DNA from: Saccharibacillus kuerlensis DSM 22868
GTDB lineage: Bacteria; Bacillota; Bacilli; Paenibacillales; Paenibacillaceae
Direction of reading: 5' to 3'
Assembly (NCBI RefSeq): GCF_000378145.1
Contig: NZ_KB899277.1
Coordinates: 62,001 to 126,000, forward strand
DNA length: 64,000 nt
The notes beneath the pieces are model-generated. The model was not told the origin of the DNA. It did no database searches and was given only the letters and a program-made list of their open reading frames with translations. The position numbers and the translations under genes are program-made. This document shows positions 54,302 to 63,349 of the stretch, piece after piece (within the stretch, counting starts at the first letter, position 1; each line of letters begins with the position of its first letter).

Positions 54302-56401
54302 TTAAGCTTCTGCCGTGTCTTCGTTGTCTTCCAGAAGTTCTGTATGATCGCATGACGTACACTGCAGCTTCGTCCCCTGCTTGCTGCGCTTTTCTATCAT
54401 CAAAGAACCGCATACCTGACACGGCTTTGCAGAAGGCCGATCCCATGATACAAAGTCGCACTCCGGATACTTATCGCAGCCGTAAAAGATACGACCTTTT
54501 TTGCTGCGTCGTTCGACTACATGTCCTTCTTTGCATTTCGGACAAGTTACGCCGATGTTTTTGATGATTGGGCGTGTATTGCGGCAGTCCGGGAAGCCTG
54601 AGCAAGCCAGAAACTTGCCAAAACGTCCCATTTTGTATACCAACGGCTTGCCGCATTTTTCGCATATTTCGTCCGACACTTCATCTTGAATCTCAATTTC
54701 TTTCATTTCTTCTTCAGCGAACTCAAGGCGCTTCTCAAACGTACCGTAGAACTCTTGGAGAACACGTACCCATTGCTCTTCGCCTTCTTCCACGTGGTCA
54801 AGGTTTTTCTCCATCTGCGCGGTGAATTCGGCATCCAGAATTTCGGGGAAGAACTGCTCCATCTGCTCGTTGATCAGTTCTCCGAGCTCCGTCGGCATGA
54901 ACTTCTTCTCTTCGATGGCAACATAGCCGCGTTTTTGAATGGTCTCTAAAGTTGGGGCATACGTACTCGGACGACCAATTCCCAACTCTTCAAGCGTTTT
55001 TACGAGCCGGGCTTCTGTATAGCGCGGAGGCGGTTGAGTGAAATGCTGTTTCGGCTCAACTTCTTTGCGATCCAGCTTGTCACCCTTGGCAAGCGCCGGC
55101 AAAAATTTGTCTTCTTCCACACTGCCGTCATCATTGCCTTCCACATAGACTTTCATGAAGCCCTGAAAACGAACTTTCGAACCAACAGCCCGGAATGTCG
55201 CACTGCCTGCCGCAATATCGACCGAAAGCGTATCAAGAACCGCCGAAGACATTTGACTGGCGACAAAACGTTCCCAGATCAGTTTATACAAACGAAATTG
55301 ATCCCGGCTCATAAACGCTTTCATCGATTCCGGATCCCGCTCGATTGAAGTCGGGCGAACCGCTTCGTGCGCATCCTGAGATCCCGCCGATTTTTTGGAA
55401 TATTGACGAGGCGTCTCAGGTACAAACTTTTCGCCGTAACGCTCGGTGATAAATGCTTTGCCTTCTTCCTGGGCACTGCCGGCAACACGGGTGGAATCGG
55501 TACGCATATACGTGATCAAACCGACCGTGCCTTCCTTACCGAGATCAATACCTTCATAAAGCTGCTGAGCGACCGACATCGTCTTAGCTGCGCGGAAATT
55601 CAATTTACGAGCGGCCTCCTGCTGCAGTGAGCTTGTCGTAAACGGAGGGGATGGATGGCGTTGGCGCTCTCTTTCTTTCACTTCGCCTACGACAAAATCC
55701 TTTCCTTCTAAAGCACCCAACACTTCCTGAACATCCTGTTCGCTGCGAAGCTCTTTCTTGCCTCCGTCCAACTGATGGAACTTCGCTTCGAAGTCGTTGC
55801 CTTTGACAGCGAGCCTGGCCGTTATGCTCCAGTATTCCTCCGGTACAAATTCGGCAATCTCATTTTCCCGGTCAATAATCAGTTTCACGGCTACCGATTG
55901 TACACGTCCAGCGGACAAACCCTTTTTCACTTTTTTCCAAAGCAGCGGACTGATCTTGTAACCGACAAGCCGGTCAAGAATACGCCGGGCCTGCTGAGCG
56001 TTGACCAAATCCATATTGATTGGCCGAGGGGTCTTAAATGCGTCCTTAACCGCTTGTTTGGTGATCTCGTTAAATACGACGCGGCAATCCTGTACATTGT
56101 CGATATCGAGCGCATGCGCCAAATGCCAGGCAATGGCTTCTCCTTCACGATCCGGGTCGGCCGCGAGATAGACTTTTTTAACTTTTTTACTGGCATCTTT
56201 CAATTCTTTCAGGATAGAACCTTTGCCGCGAATCGTAATATATTTTGGATTAAATTCATTTTCGACCTCAACACCAATTTGGCTTTTAGGCAGATCCCGA
56301 ATATGTCCCATGGATGCTTTAACGATAAATTTACTGCCTAAGTACTTGCCGATCGTCTTCGCCTTTGCGGGCGATTCTACGATAACGAGCGAATCTGCCA
56401 T
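54302..56401 (-). CDS. topA: DNA topoisomerase I (type IA)
   Basis: A 699-residue enzyme that relaxes negative supercoils. The Toprim domain begins [17 protein letters not shown] and has [14 protein letters not shown]. The catalytic Tyr is in [12 protein letters not shown] (about Y298). The C-terminus has three zinc-ribbon repeats with [33 protein letters not shown] and CQVCGSLM cores. Length and finger number are typical for Firmicutes. It follows dprA across 111 bp, whose leader can form a hairpin (GACGCGG/CCGCGTC, 56429-56465). Confidence 0.98.
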   Translation of the reverse strand: MADSLVIVESPAKAKTIGKYLGSKFIVKASMGHIRDLPKSQIGVEVENEFNPKYITIRGKGSILKELKDASKKVKKVYLAADPDREGEAIAWHLAHALDIDNVQDCRVVFNEITKQAVKDAFKTPRPINMDLVNAQQARRILDRLVGYKISPLLWKKVKKGLSAGRVQSVAVKLIIDRENEIAEFVPEEYWSITARLAVKGNDFEAKFHQLDGGKKELRSEQDVQEVLGALEGKDFVVGEVKERERQRHPSPPFTTSSLQQEAARKLNFRAAKTMSVAQQLYEGIDLGKEGTVGLITYMRTDSTRVAGSAQEEGKAFITERYGEKFVPETPRQYSKKSAGSQDAHEAVRPTSIERDPESMKAFMSRDQFRLYKLIWERFVASQMSSAVLDTLSVDIAAGSATFRAVGSKVRFQGFMKVYVEGNDDGSVEEDKFLPALAKGDKLDRKEVEPKQHFTQPPPRYTEARLVKTLEELGIGRPSTYAPTLETIQKRGYVAIEEKKFMPTELGELINEQMEQFFPEILDAEFTAQMEKNLDHVEEGEEQWVRVLQEFYGTFEKRLEFAEEEMKEIEIQDEVSDEICEKCGKPLVYKMGRFGKFLACSGFPDCRNTRPIIKNIGVTCPKCKEGHVVERRSKKGRIFYGCDKYPECDFVSWDRPSAKPCQVCGSLMIEKRSKQGTKLQCTSCDHTELLEDNEDTAEA

Positions 56402-56428
56402 AGGTTCGTCCTCCTCTCAGGTTATGCA

Positions 56429-56465
56429 GACGCGGCTTTCCGAGCCCCTTGCCCTGAACCGCGTC
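56429..56465 (-). promoter_or_regulatory. Hairpin in the topA leader
   Basis: A 7-bp perfect stem GACGCGG/CCGCGTC encloses a 23-nt loop, directly upstream of topA between dprA and the ribosome binding site (GAGGAGGACG). It has no U-tract, so it is not an obvious terminator. A role in topA translation or RNA stability is possible but unproven. Confidence 0.4.
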
Positions 56466-56512
56466 ATTTTCAATTATTAGCATGATTAATGTAAATTCGT
56501 TGTCGTTTGGGG

Positions 56513-57640
56513 TCAGTGGGGCGGTTCTCCTATCCATGTATAAACGGCACCGGAGAGCGACTTTACCTGGCTTTTTATGATCAACGATAGCAGAACGGAA
56601 TGCAAAAGTCCAAACTCCCAAGATGTCTTCCGCTGCAGTTCGTCAATGCTTGCATCCCCTTGCTCCAATATAACGTATATCTTCCGCTCCTCTTTTGTCA
56701 ATTTTTCATGTACCTCTTTTTTTGCGATGCTCTGCGGGGAAGGAATGAAGAGATGCGCATATTCCTCCAAAATGTCTTCTGCGCTGGCGCACGGTTTTGC
56801 CCCATTTTTGATAAGCTTAAATGTTCCCATACTTTTCGGCGATGTAACAGGTCCCGGCACTGCAAATACGTCTCGGCCGCTGTCAAGCGCACAATCGGCT
56901 GTGATCAATGAACCGCTTCTTTCTGCTGCCTCGACAATCAACACACCTTGGGAAAGTCCGGCAATAATTCGATTCCGCAGCGGAAACAGACCGGGAGAAG
57001 GACGGGTGCCCGGCGGAAATTCCGATACGATCAGCCCCTGCTCGGCAATTTCACGGTACAGCTGCCGATGTTCAGGAGGATAGATCACATCCGGTCCCGC
57101 ACCCAATACGGCAATAGTCGCTCCTCCGCGCCGAAGAGCTTCCCTATGACAAACCCCGTCGATGCCTCTAGCCATTCCGCTAGTTAAACATACTCCCCGT
57201 TCGGCAAGCGAACCGGCGATCCTTTCGCATATGACGCGGCCGTAAGTGGTGGGAGCACGTGTCCCTACAATAGCGATTCCGAAATCGTTCAACAATTCCC
57301 TGCGGCCGATCGTATATAATACCCAGGGTGGTTTGACGGTTTCCTTCATTAGAACAGGATATTCATTGTCCAAAAAAGTAACCGGTTCAATCCCCTGACT
57401 GCGCAAATATTCAATTCGCTGCCAAGTCTGATCTTCATTTAAGTTTCCCGCGGCGGCAGCTAACTTGGATTCTGCTCCGTATTCTTTCCAATCCCGTTCC
57501 TTCATTTGAAAGAGTTCTTCATAAGGAATACCGTTATTCGATACAATCTTGAGCAGCGTCTGCAGGCTGAGCCAGCCTATTCCCTTCGTTTCATGCAGTG
57601 CCAGCAGCCACATCGCTTCTGACAGTCGTTGTCCGGTCAT
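56513..57640 (-). CDS. dprA: DprA (Smf), DNA-processing protein
   Basis: A 375-residue protein that loads RecA on incoming single-stranded DNA in transformation. The N-terminal SAM-like region is followed by a Rossmann-like domain with IVGTRAPTTYGR, LTSGMARGIDGVCHREALRRGG, LGAGPDVIYPPEHRQLY and NRIIAGLSQGVLIVEAAERSGSLITA. A C-terminal winged-helix domain is at about 310-370. It lies between sucD and topA as in B. subtilis. Confidence 0.97.
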   Translation of the reverse strand: MTGQRLSEAMWLLALHETKGIGWLSLQTLLKIVSNNGIPYEELFQMKERDWKEYGAESKLAAAAGNLNEDQTWQRIEYLRSQGIEPVTFLDNEYPVLMKETVKPPWVLYTIGRRELLNDFGIAIVGTRAPTTYGRVICERIAGSLAERGVCLTSGMARGIDGVCHREALRRGGATIAVLGAGPDVIYPPEHRQLYREIAEQGLIVSEFPPGTRPSPGLFPLRNRIIAGLSQGVLIVEAAERSGSLITADCALDSGRDVFAVPGPVTSPKSMGTFKLIKNGAKPCASAEDILEEYAHLFIPSPQSIAKKEVHEKLTKEERKIYVILEQGDASIDELQRKTSWEFGLLHSVLLSLIIKSQVKSLSGAVYTWIGEPPH

Positions 57641-57681
57641 TTAGCATTCTCTCCCTTCATTTTCCCAACAGTATGGCGAAA

Positions 57682-57726
57682 AAACGCAAAAAGCAGCCTT
57701 TCTTCCCAAGAGGAAAGAAAGGCTGC
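57682..57726 (-). terminator. Intrinsic terminator after sucD
   Basis: On the minus strand GCAGCCTTTCTT pairs with AAGAAAGGCTGC (12-bp perfect stem) around the loop TCCTCTTGGG, followed by TTTTTGCGTTTTTT. It ends the sucCD operon before dprA. Confidence 0.93.
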
Positions 57727-57796
57727 CTGCCTTGTTCGCACATCTTACTGTATTATCGTTCGTTTTGTATAAATTTACAGACAATCGGCCCGAAAA

Positions 57797-58726
57797 TCAA
57801 CCCGCTGTGAACGTGTCCAAAATTCCGCGTTCTTCAAGAACGGAGACGAGCGTTGCACCCATTTCGGCCGGAGTTGGAGCTACACGAATTCCGCACTCTT
57901 CGAGCTTGGAAATTTTCTCCGCCGCAGTGCCTTTACCACCCGAAATAATGGCACCGGCATGTCCCATCCGCTTGCCTTCAGGCGCCGTAGCACCACCGAT
58001 AAAACCGACAACTGGTTTGGTCATATTAGCTTTGACCCACTCAGCCGCTTCTTCTTCGGCTGTACCGCCAATTTCACCGATCATAACAACCGCCTGTGTG
58101 CCTTCATCTTCGTTGAAAAGCTTCAGGATGTCGATAAATTCGGAACCCTTGACCGGGTCGCCGCCGATACCGACTGCCGTGGACTGACCGATACCGCGTG
58201 TAGTCAGTTGATGTACAGCTTCGTAGGTCAGCGTTCCGCTTCGGGATACGACGCCTACTTTGCCCGCTTTATGGATATAACCCGGCATAATGCCGATTTT
58301 GCATTCGTCCGGCGTAATGACTCCCGGACAGTTTGGTCCGATCAGAACAGTCTTCTTGCCTTCCATGTACCGTTTGACTTTAACCATGTCCAGTACCGGA
58401 ATGCCTTCCGTAATACAGATAACAAGGTCAAGCTCCGCGTCTACCGCTTCCATAATCGAATCTGCGGCAAATGCTGGCGGCACGTAGATTACGCTTGCCG
58501 TAGCACCCGTTGCCGCTACAGCCTCGTTTACCGTATTGAATACCGGAAGCTTCACGCTGCTGCCGCTCTCGAGTTGGATCTCAACTTCCGTGCCACCCTT
58601 ACCTGGGGTCACGCCGCCTACCATCTGCGTTCCATACTCCAGTGCACCCTTTGTATGGAAAAGACCTGTCTCGCCTGTAATGCCCTGTGTAATCACTTTT
58701 GTATTTTTATCAACCAGAATACTCAT
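57797..58726 (-). CDS. sucD: Succinyl-CoA ligase [ADP-forming] subunit alpha
   Basis: A 309-residue TCA-cycle enzyme subunit that binds CoA and carries the phosphohistidine. The N-terminal CoA-binding fold begins [17 protein letters not shown], with [12 protein letters not shown] in the phosphate loop region and the catalytic His in [14 protein letters not shown] (about residue 256). The ATG at 58726 has a GGAGG sequence 12 nt upstream. It pairs with sucC, 107 bp upstream. Confidence 0.97.
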   Translation of the reverse strand: MSILVDKNTKVITQGITGETGLFHTKGALEYGTQMVGGVTPGKGGTEVEIQLESGSSVKLPVFNTVNEAVAATGATASVIYVPPAFAADSIMEAVDAELDLVICITEGIPVLDMVKVKRYMEGKKTVLIGPNCPGVITPDECKIGIMPGYIHKAGKVGVVSRSGTLTYEAVHQLTTRGIGQSTAVGIGGDPVKGSEFIDILKLFNEDEGTQAVVMIGEIGGTAEEEAAEWVKANMTKPVVGFIGGATAPEGKRMGHAGAIISGGKGTAAEKISKLEECGIRVAPTPAEMGATLVSVLEERGILDTFTAG

Positions 58727-58845
58727 GCCGATCCACATCCTCCGTTTAAAGTCGGTTTGCGAAACTGACGCCGCGGTGATTCAGGTGATTCTGCCTATAC
58801 GTTAACCATGCTGCCTGTTCGGTCTGCACAACAAATCGAACTTGA

Positions 58846-60006
58846 TTAACGCACCAGCTCGACGATTTTTTGCGCGCCATCGGCCATCGAGTCTGCAGAT
58901 ACGATGTTGAGTCCCGATTCGTTCAAAATCTTTTTGCCGAGATCGACGTTTGTTCCTTCAAGACGTACGACGAGAGGCTTGTCCAGTTTGACCTGTTTAG
59001 CCGCCTCGACCACACCGTCCGCAATAACGTCACAGCGCATAATTCCGCCAAAGATATTAATGAAAATTCCTTTGACTTCCGGATCGGAAAGGATGATCTT
59101 GAATGCTTCCGTCACCTTTTCCTTTGTTGCACCGCCCCCTACGTCCAGGAAGTTCGCGGGTTCGCCGCCGTAGTACTTGATGATATCCATCGTTGCCATC
59201 GCCAGACCTGCACCGTTAACCATGCAGCCGATGTTGCCATCCAGAGCGATATAGCTAAGATCAAACTTGGAAGCCGCAATTTCTTTTTCGTCTTCCTCAT
59301 CCAGGTCGCGAAGCGCCAAAACATCTTTGTGACGGAACAGCGAATTGGAATCGAAGTTCAGTTTGGCATCGAGCGCCATGACTTCGCCTCCACCGGTAAC
59401 AACAAGCGGATTGATTTCGGCAATCGAGCAGTCTTTATCCACGAATGCGCTGTAGAGCGCCATCATGAACTTAGCCGCTTTGTTCACTAATTCTTTCGGA
59501 ATGTTGATTGCATACGCCAGACGACGCGCTTGGAACGGCTGCAATCCGACTGCTGGGTCAACGACCTCACGGAAGATCTTTTCCGGAGTGGCGGCAGCCA
59601 CTTCCTCAATCTCCGTACCGCCTTCTTCCGAGGCCATCAGTACGACACTTCCCGTACCCCGGTCAACAACAACGCCAACATAATATTCTTTTTTGATATC
59701 GCAGCCTTCTTCGATCAGAAGCCGCTTAATTTCTTTACCTTCAGGGCCTGTCTGATGGGTCACGAGTACCTTACCGAACAATTCTTCAGCGTAAGTCCGC
59801 ACTTCATCCAGACTTTTTGCAATTTTGACCCCTCCGGCTTTGCCACGTCCGCCCGCATGGATCTGCGCCTTGACGACGACGACCGGACTTCCGAGTTCGC
59901 GGGCCGCATTCACGGCTTCTTCGACGTTGAACGCCACCTTCCCGCGCGGCACGGAGACTCCGTACTGCTGCAAAACTTCTTTGCCTTGATATTCGTGGAT
60001 ATTCAT
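58846..60006 (-). CDS. sucC: Succinyl-CoA ligase [ADP-forming] subunit beta
   Basis: A 386-residue ATP-grasp subunit that supplies nucleotide and succinate binding. It begins [17 protein letters not shown], has [41 protein letters not shown] and the C-terminal [22 protein letters not shown]. Its promoter region contains a cre-like site (see separate entry), consistent with catabolite repression of TCA-cycle genes. Confidence 0.98.
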   Translation of the reverse strand: MNIHEYQGKEVLQQYGVSVPRGKVAFNVEEAVNAARELGSPVVVVKAQIHAGGRGKAGGVKIAKSLDEVRTYAEELFGKVLVTHQTGPEGKEIKRLLIEEGCDIKKEYYVGVVVDRGTGSVVLMASEEGGTEIEEVAAATPEKIFREVVDPAVGLQPFQARRLAYAINIPKELVNKAAKFMMALYSAFVDKDCSIAEINPLVVTGGGEVMALDAKLNFDSNSLFRHKDVLALRDLDEEDEKEIAASKFDLSYIALDGNIGCMVNGAGLAMATMDIIKYYGGEPANFLDVGGGATKEKVTEAFKIILSDPEVKGIFINIFGGIMRCDVIADGVVEAAKQVKLDKPLVVRLEGTNVDLGKKILNESGLNIVSADSMADGAQKIVELVR

Positions 60007-60074
60007 GTGTGAATCCTCCTATCAAATTGGCTCGCACCAGGCGGGTTGCCAGGCAGAAAAGTACAACCTCAATC

Positions 60075-60103
60075 ATTATAGCACGACTGACAAGTAATTT
60101 TAA
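60075..60103 (-). promoter_or_regulatory. sucCD promoter
   Basis: On the minus strand the extended -10 TGCTATAAT (TATAAT at 60075-60080) follows a TTAAAA hexamer (60098-60103) at 17-bp spacing. The -10 is consensus with TGn; the -35 is poor. It lies 69 bp before the sucC ATG. Confidence 0.7.
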
Positions 60104-60114
60104 AACGCTTTCTT
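60100..60114 (-). promoter_or_regulatory. cre-like CcpA operator at sucCD
   Basis: On the minus strand AAGAAAGCGTTTTAA matches the catabolite-responsive element pattern (TGNAANCGNWNNCA core) with about two mismatches and a perfect central AAAGCG. It overlaps the -35 region, a position suited to repression by CcpA. Predicted from the consensus only. Confidence 0.5.
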
Positions 60115-60207
60115 AAAATTCGAACTATTCCACTTTTTTCGACATTTTTCTCTACCGTTTATTGTACTTATCCAGTCTTTTTTATTTCTTCCGACAAAAA
60201 ATGTGAA

Positions 60208-60240
60208 GCTAAGAATCGGTATGCTAAAAATCGGTATGCC
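60208..60240. repeat. Short tandem direct repeat next to terminator
   Basis: Plus strand: AAGAATCGGTATGCT is followed directly by AAAAATCGGTATGCC, two copies of a 15-bp unit, and then by AAAAACCGGAACCC, which looks like a third degenerate unit merging into the terminator stem. Replication slippage next to a hairpin is the simplest explanation. Confidence 0.75.
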
Positions 60241-60241
60241 A

Positions 60242-60272
60242 AAAACCGGAACCCTTAGAGGGTTCCGGTTTT
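60242..60272. terminator. Perfect-stem bidirectional terminator after the OhrR-type gene
   Basis: AAAACCGGAACCCT (60242-60255) pairs perfectly with AGGGTTCCGGTTTT (60259-60272) over a 3-base loop. Tracts of A and T at the ends allow termination of the minus-strand marR gene. Located 40 bp after its stop. Confidence 0.93.
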
Positions 60273-60312
60273 ATTTGTCACTCAAAGTCATGCCTTGATC
60301 AAATGCTCGCCT

Positions 60313-60780
60313 TTACTTGCCGGAAGAAGTTACATTGACCTGATGCGCCCGGGCAAGCAGGTTCTGGAATCTACCGAGCAGTTCAACAAATTCCGAAGTT
60401 TCCATATTCAGATCTTTTGCCATGCACTCCGGGATACGCGCCGCTTTGGCCTGCAGCTCGCGCCCTTTGTCCGTAAGCGAAATGAAAACTTTGCGCTCGT
60501 CTTCCGTCGAACGATTGCGTGCGACAAGACCTGCATTTTCCAGACGCTTAAGCAGTGGAGTCAGCGTACCCGAATCCAGGAACAGCTCTTCGCCCAATTC
60601 TTTAACCGTTCTTTCGTCCTGCTCCCACAATACAATCAATACCAAATACTGCGAGTAGGTTACACCCAAGTCTTCCAGGTATGGCTGATACATTTTAGTG
60701 ATTTCGCGCGAGCTGGCGTAAATTGAGAAGCACAGCATGTTTTCCAACTGCAGCTGCGGATATTCGTTCACTTTGCTCAT
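60313..60780 (-). CDS. OhrR-type MarR family repressor
   Basis: A 155-residue winged-helix regulator. [25 protein letters not shown] matches the OhrR N-terminus, with the peroxide-sensing Cys at residue 17 and the paired Tyr residues. The wHTH reads [29 protein letters not shown], followed by [13 protein letters not shown] in the wing. OhrR represses the organic hydroperoxide reductase gene ohr until its Cys is oxidised. No ohr gene lies in this window, so its target here is unknown. Autoregulation is likely (TTTACAA/TTGTAAA half-sites upstream). It replaces sequence that in B. subtilis directly joins ylqH to sucC. Confidence 0.88.
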   Translation of the reverse strand: MSKVNEYPQLQLENMLCFSIYASSREITKMYQPYLEDLGVTYSQYLVLIVLWEQDERTVKELGEELFLDSGTLTPLLKRLENAGLVARNRSTEDERKVFISLTDKGRELQAKAARIPECMAKDLNMETSEFVELLGRFQNLLARAHQVNVTSSGK

Positions 60781-60844
60781 TCTGCGTACTCCCCCTCTTT
60801 AACGACTGAATTTCCCAAAAAAATTTCCCAGAATCTTTACAAAC

Positions 60845-60873
60845 ATAATCGCATTAAATTTGATTGTTGTAAA
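60845..60873 (-). promoter_or_regulatory. Promoter of the OhrR-type gene
   Basis: On the minus strand TTTACA (60868-60873), a 17-bp spacer, and GATTAT (60845-60850) lie about 65 bp before the marR ATG. It is flanked by inverted half-sites TTTACAA (60836-60842, plus strand) and TTGTAAA (60867-60873), about three helical turns apart, which could be operators. Confidence 0.5.
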
Positions 60874-60959
60874 TACTTTATCTGTGAATTTCCGTAAAAA
60901 ACCTCCTTAAAGAACGCTCATATAGTGGGTTTCATGGAAAAATACTGGATAGCACGGCC

Positions 60960-60988
60960 TTGACTTTCAAACTTATCGGTTTAATAAT
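60960..60988 (+). promoter_or_regulatory. comM promoter
   Basis: TTGACT (60960-60965), a 17-bp spacer and AATAAT (60983-60988) lie 110 bp upstream of the comM ATG on the plus strand. The match to sigma-A is good for the -35 and fair for the -10. Confidence 0.55.
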
Positions 60989-61097
60989 GAATGATAGATT
61001 TTCCATCGAATTCTCATATTCCGAAAAAAGAGGAAGCACCCTTTTTCGATATAAGCGGAACCATTCCGTTATCTTGCGAAAAAGAGGTGTTTTTGTT

Positions 61098-62675
61098 ATG
61101 TATGGAAAAAGTTATAGCGCCTGCTTGTATGGAGTGGACGGCGTTATTGTAGAAGTTGAAGTTGATATTACGAACGGTCTGCCGCAAACCGCAATCATTG
61201 GACTGCCCGATTCAGCCATTCGTGAAGCTACCGACCGCGTCAAGGCCGCCATCAAGAACTGCGGCTTTCGCTTTCCCAATCGCCGTATTACGATCAATCT
61301 TGCGCCGGCCGATCTACGTAAGGAAGGCTCTTCACTCGATTTGGCTATTGCACTGGGCATTCTGCTGACCGACGAACAATTGGAACTTCCAAAAGGGCGC
61401 CGTTTTGTCGCAGTCGGCGAGTTATCGCTCGATGGGTCGCTTCGTCCTGTTCCAGGCGTACTGGCTATGGCCGACTGTGCTCGCCGACAAGGTTTTGACG
61501 CTATTCTGATTCCTCCTGGCAGTGCGGACGAAGCGGCATTGGTCGACGGCCTGGAGGTTTACTCGCTGCCGCATCTTCGGCTGCTTGTGCCGGAATCTCA
61601 CAGACAGGAGCTTGCCTCCGGCAAAGAGAAGTGTTACCCCTTTGATGAAGCAGGCCTTCGATTCATTTCGGGTCAGCCAGGATCCGAAGTTGACCGGCAT
61701 TCTTCAGACTATGAAGATTACGCAGACGTCCTGGGGCAGGAGCATGCCAAGCGAGCGTTGACCATTGCAGCAGCAGGCATGCACAATATTTTGTTGGCAG
61801 GACCGCCGGGTACAGGTAAAACGATGCTGATCAAGCGCCTGCCTGGGATTATGCCGGAGCTAGGGGAAAGCGAAGCACTGGAAACGACGAAGATTCTCAG
61901 TGCGGCAGGAAGACTACAGAATGCACGTCAAGGATTGATACGCCGCAGGCCATTTCGTTCGCCTCACCATACGATCACGCCCTCGGGTCTGGCAGGAGGC
62001 GGATCGATCCCTCGTCCCGGTGAAGTCAGCCTTGCTCATCGCGGTGTACTCTTCCTTGACGAACTGCCGGAATTTTCACGTGGTGCACTTGAAGTTCTTC
62101 GTCAGCCCCTGGAAGATCGAACGGTCACAATCAGCCGCGCCCGGGCCGCATTCACATTTCCCGCGCATTTCATGCTGGCCTGTTCCATGAATCCATGTCC
62201 GTGCGGCGGAGGGCGGGAGCAGGACGGACAATCCTCCTGCTCCTGCTCTCCGCTTGCGATTGCCCGCTACCGCAGCCGCATTTCAGGCCCTTTGCTTGAC
62301 CGGATCGATATGCAGGTAGAGGTCCCGCAGCCCGCTCCAAACGAGCGGCTAAGCCCAGGAGCTTCTTCCGCTGAGCTGCGAAGTATGGTCGAAGCAGCTT
62401 CACTGCGGCAGAGGGAACGCTATCGTTCACTGTCTCTTCAGTGCAACAGCGAGTTGAGCGGCGCTCTGCTCCGCAAATATGCTGCTCCGGGCCAAGAAGC
62501 GATGATGATGCTGGAAAACGCGATCGGCGCTATGGGCTTAAGCATGCGTTCTCGCGATCGAATTTTGAAACTGGCGCTAACTATTGCGGATCTGGAAGGT
62601 TCGGACGAAATTCGGACGGAACATATTGCGGAAGCCCTGCAGTACAGACAGATGGATCGACGGATGCCGGAATAG
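61098..62675 (+). CDS. comM: ComM (YifB family) Mg-chelatase-like AAA+ ATPase
   Basis: A 525-residue ATPase. The ChlI-like N domain begins MYGKSYSACLYGVDGVIVEVEVDITNGLPQTAIIGLPD. It has Walker A LAGPPGTGKTMLIKRLPG, the FRSPHHTI segment, Walker B GVLFLDELPEF, ACSMNPCPCGGG with a cysteine cluster, and a C-terminal lid with IADLEGSDEIRTEHIAEALQYR. In Gram-negatives ComM promotes branch migration in natural transformation; the Firmicute role is assumed to be similar. The start at 61098 was chosen for its ribosome binding site (AAAGAGGTG) and family N-terminus. It is one of only two plus-strand genes. Confidence 0.93.
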   Translation: MYGKSYSACLYGVDGVIVEVEVDITNGLPQTAIIGLPDSAIREATDRVKAAIKNCGFRFPNRRITINLAPADLRKEGSSLDLAIALGILLTDEQLELPKGRRFVAVGELSLDGSLRPVPGVLAMADCARRQGFDAILIPPGSADEAALVDGLEVYSLPHLRLLVPESHRQELASGKEKCYPFDEAGLRFISGQPGSEVDRHSSDYEDYADVLGQEHAKRALTIAAAGMHNILLAGPPGTGKTMLIKRLPGIMPELGESEALETTKILSAAGRLQNARQGLIRRRPFRSPHHTITPSGLAGGGSIPRPGEVSLAHRGVLFLDELPEFSRGALEVLRQPLEDRTVTISRARAAFTFPAHFMLACSMNPCPCGGGREQDGQSSCSCSPLAIARYRSRISGPLLDRIDMQVEVPQPAPNERLSPGASSAELRSMVEAASLRQRERYRSLSLQCNSELSGALLRKYAAPGQEAMMMLENAIGAMGLSMRSRDRILKLALTIADLEGSDEIRTEHIAEALQYRQMDRRMPE

Positions 62676-62700
62676 ATTTAGATACAAACTATGCCTATTT

Positions 62701-62748
62701 GCAGCCCGAATAAGCCTGGCGCTTGGAGCGCAGGCTTATTCGGGCTGC
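62701..62748. terminator. Long inverted repeat between convergent comM and yraN
   Basis: GCAGCCCGAATAAGCCT (62701-62717) and its exact reverse complement (62732-62748) enclose GGCGCTTGGAGCGC, which itself can pair. The result is a strong hairpin, but it is not followed by a clear T-tract on either strand. It probably serves as a bidirectional terminator or 3'-end stabiliser for the converging transcripts. Confidence 0.65.
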
Positions 62749-62800
62749 ATCAGATCCTGTCTTTTCGGCATCTTTCTTCTTAATGAATTTCGCAAACGTC

Positions 62801-63349
62801 TCAAAAAGCCTCTTCAATATGATCCAGCGAGCGGATCTGAAGATTGCGATCCAGCATGACCGCGATCACGTCAAAACGAATATGCCGATCCAATAATCCG
62901 AAACGCTGCAAATAAATCTCGGCAGTTCGTCTGACTTTAATCATTTTTCGGTTATCAATCGATTCCGCCGGCAGGCCGAATCCTGTACCGCTGCGGCTGC
63001 GAACTTCCACAAACAGAATCGTTTCACCTTTGAAAGCAATCAGGTCAAGTTCCCCGCTGCGACAGCTCCAATTGCGTTCCGTAATTTCCCAACCTTTGCT
63101 CTGCAAATATAGGGCAGCCGCTTCTTCAGCAGCGCGGCCTTTATCTTTGCGTGTAGGAGCAGGGGCTTCAAATATTCTATGTACAGAAGAACCGCCTCCG
63201 GCCGCAGAGCATTCTGCAGAGTTGGAAGACGGCTGTATGATTTTATTGATCTGTCCATCCTTGGAAGACACCATCCGACGCTTCGAATCGGAGCCTTTCT
63301 TCGAAGCTGCTGTTCTGTCCGCAGAGATTCGATATTCCGACTCCTTCAT
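62801..63349 (-). CDS. YraN family putative nuclease (UPF0102) with N-terminal extension
   Basis: A 182-residue protein. The conserved YraN domain begins at about residue 68: KDKGRAAEEAAALYLQSKGWEI, then SGELDLIAFKGETILFVEVRSRS, which is a PD-(D/E)XK-like core in which the usual Lys is Arg. The C-terminus reads IRFDVIAVML. Residues 1-67 are a Ser/Lys/Gln-rich extension absent from typical family members (about 120 residues). The start is supported by a 4-bp ATGA overlap with the upstream FlhB-C-like gene, although an internal start near the domain cannot be ruled out. The function is unknown; a link to DNA processing is often assumed. Confidence 0.85.
   Translation of the reverse strand: MKESEYRISADRTAASKKGSDSKRRMVSSKDGQINKIIQPSSNSAECSAAGGGSSVHRIFEAPAPTRKDKGRAAEEAAALYLQSKGWEITERNWSCRSGELDLIAFKGETILFVEVRSRSGTGFGLPAESIDNRKMIKVRRTAEIYLQRFGLLDRHIRFDVIAVMLDRNLQIRSLDHIEEAF

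Larger units (their letters stand above)
60007..60312. other. 306-bp region between sucC and the OhrR-type gene
   Basis: It contains, from the sucC side, the sucCD ribosome binding site and promoter (-10 at 60075-60080), a cre-like site (60100-60114), an AT-rich stretch, two copies of a 15-bp direct repeat (60208-60240), and a strong terminator hairpin (60242-60272). No gene is present. Confidence 0.6.
60781..61097. other. 317-bp divergent promoter region between marR and comM
   Basis: It holds the marR promoter and its possible operator (60836-60873), an AT-rich middle, and the comM promoter (60960-60988), leader and ribosome binding site (AAAGAGGTG). An in-frame extension of comM across this region was rejected because no ribosome binding site supports it. 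Confidence 0.6.

Noticed and set aside
60960-61097. Longer comM start at 60960
   Set aside because: The extra 46 codons have no ribosome binding site, overlap the predicted promoter and do not resemble family N-termini.
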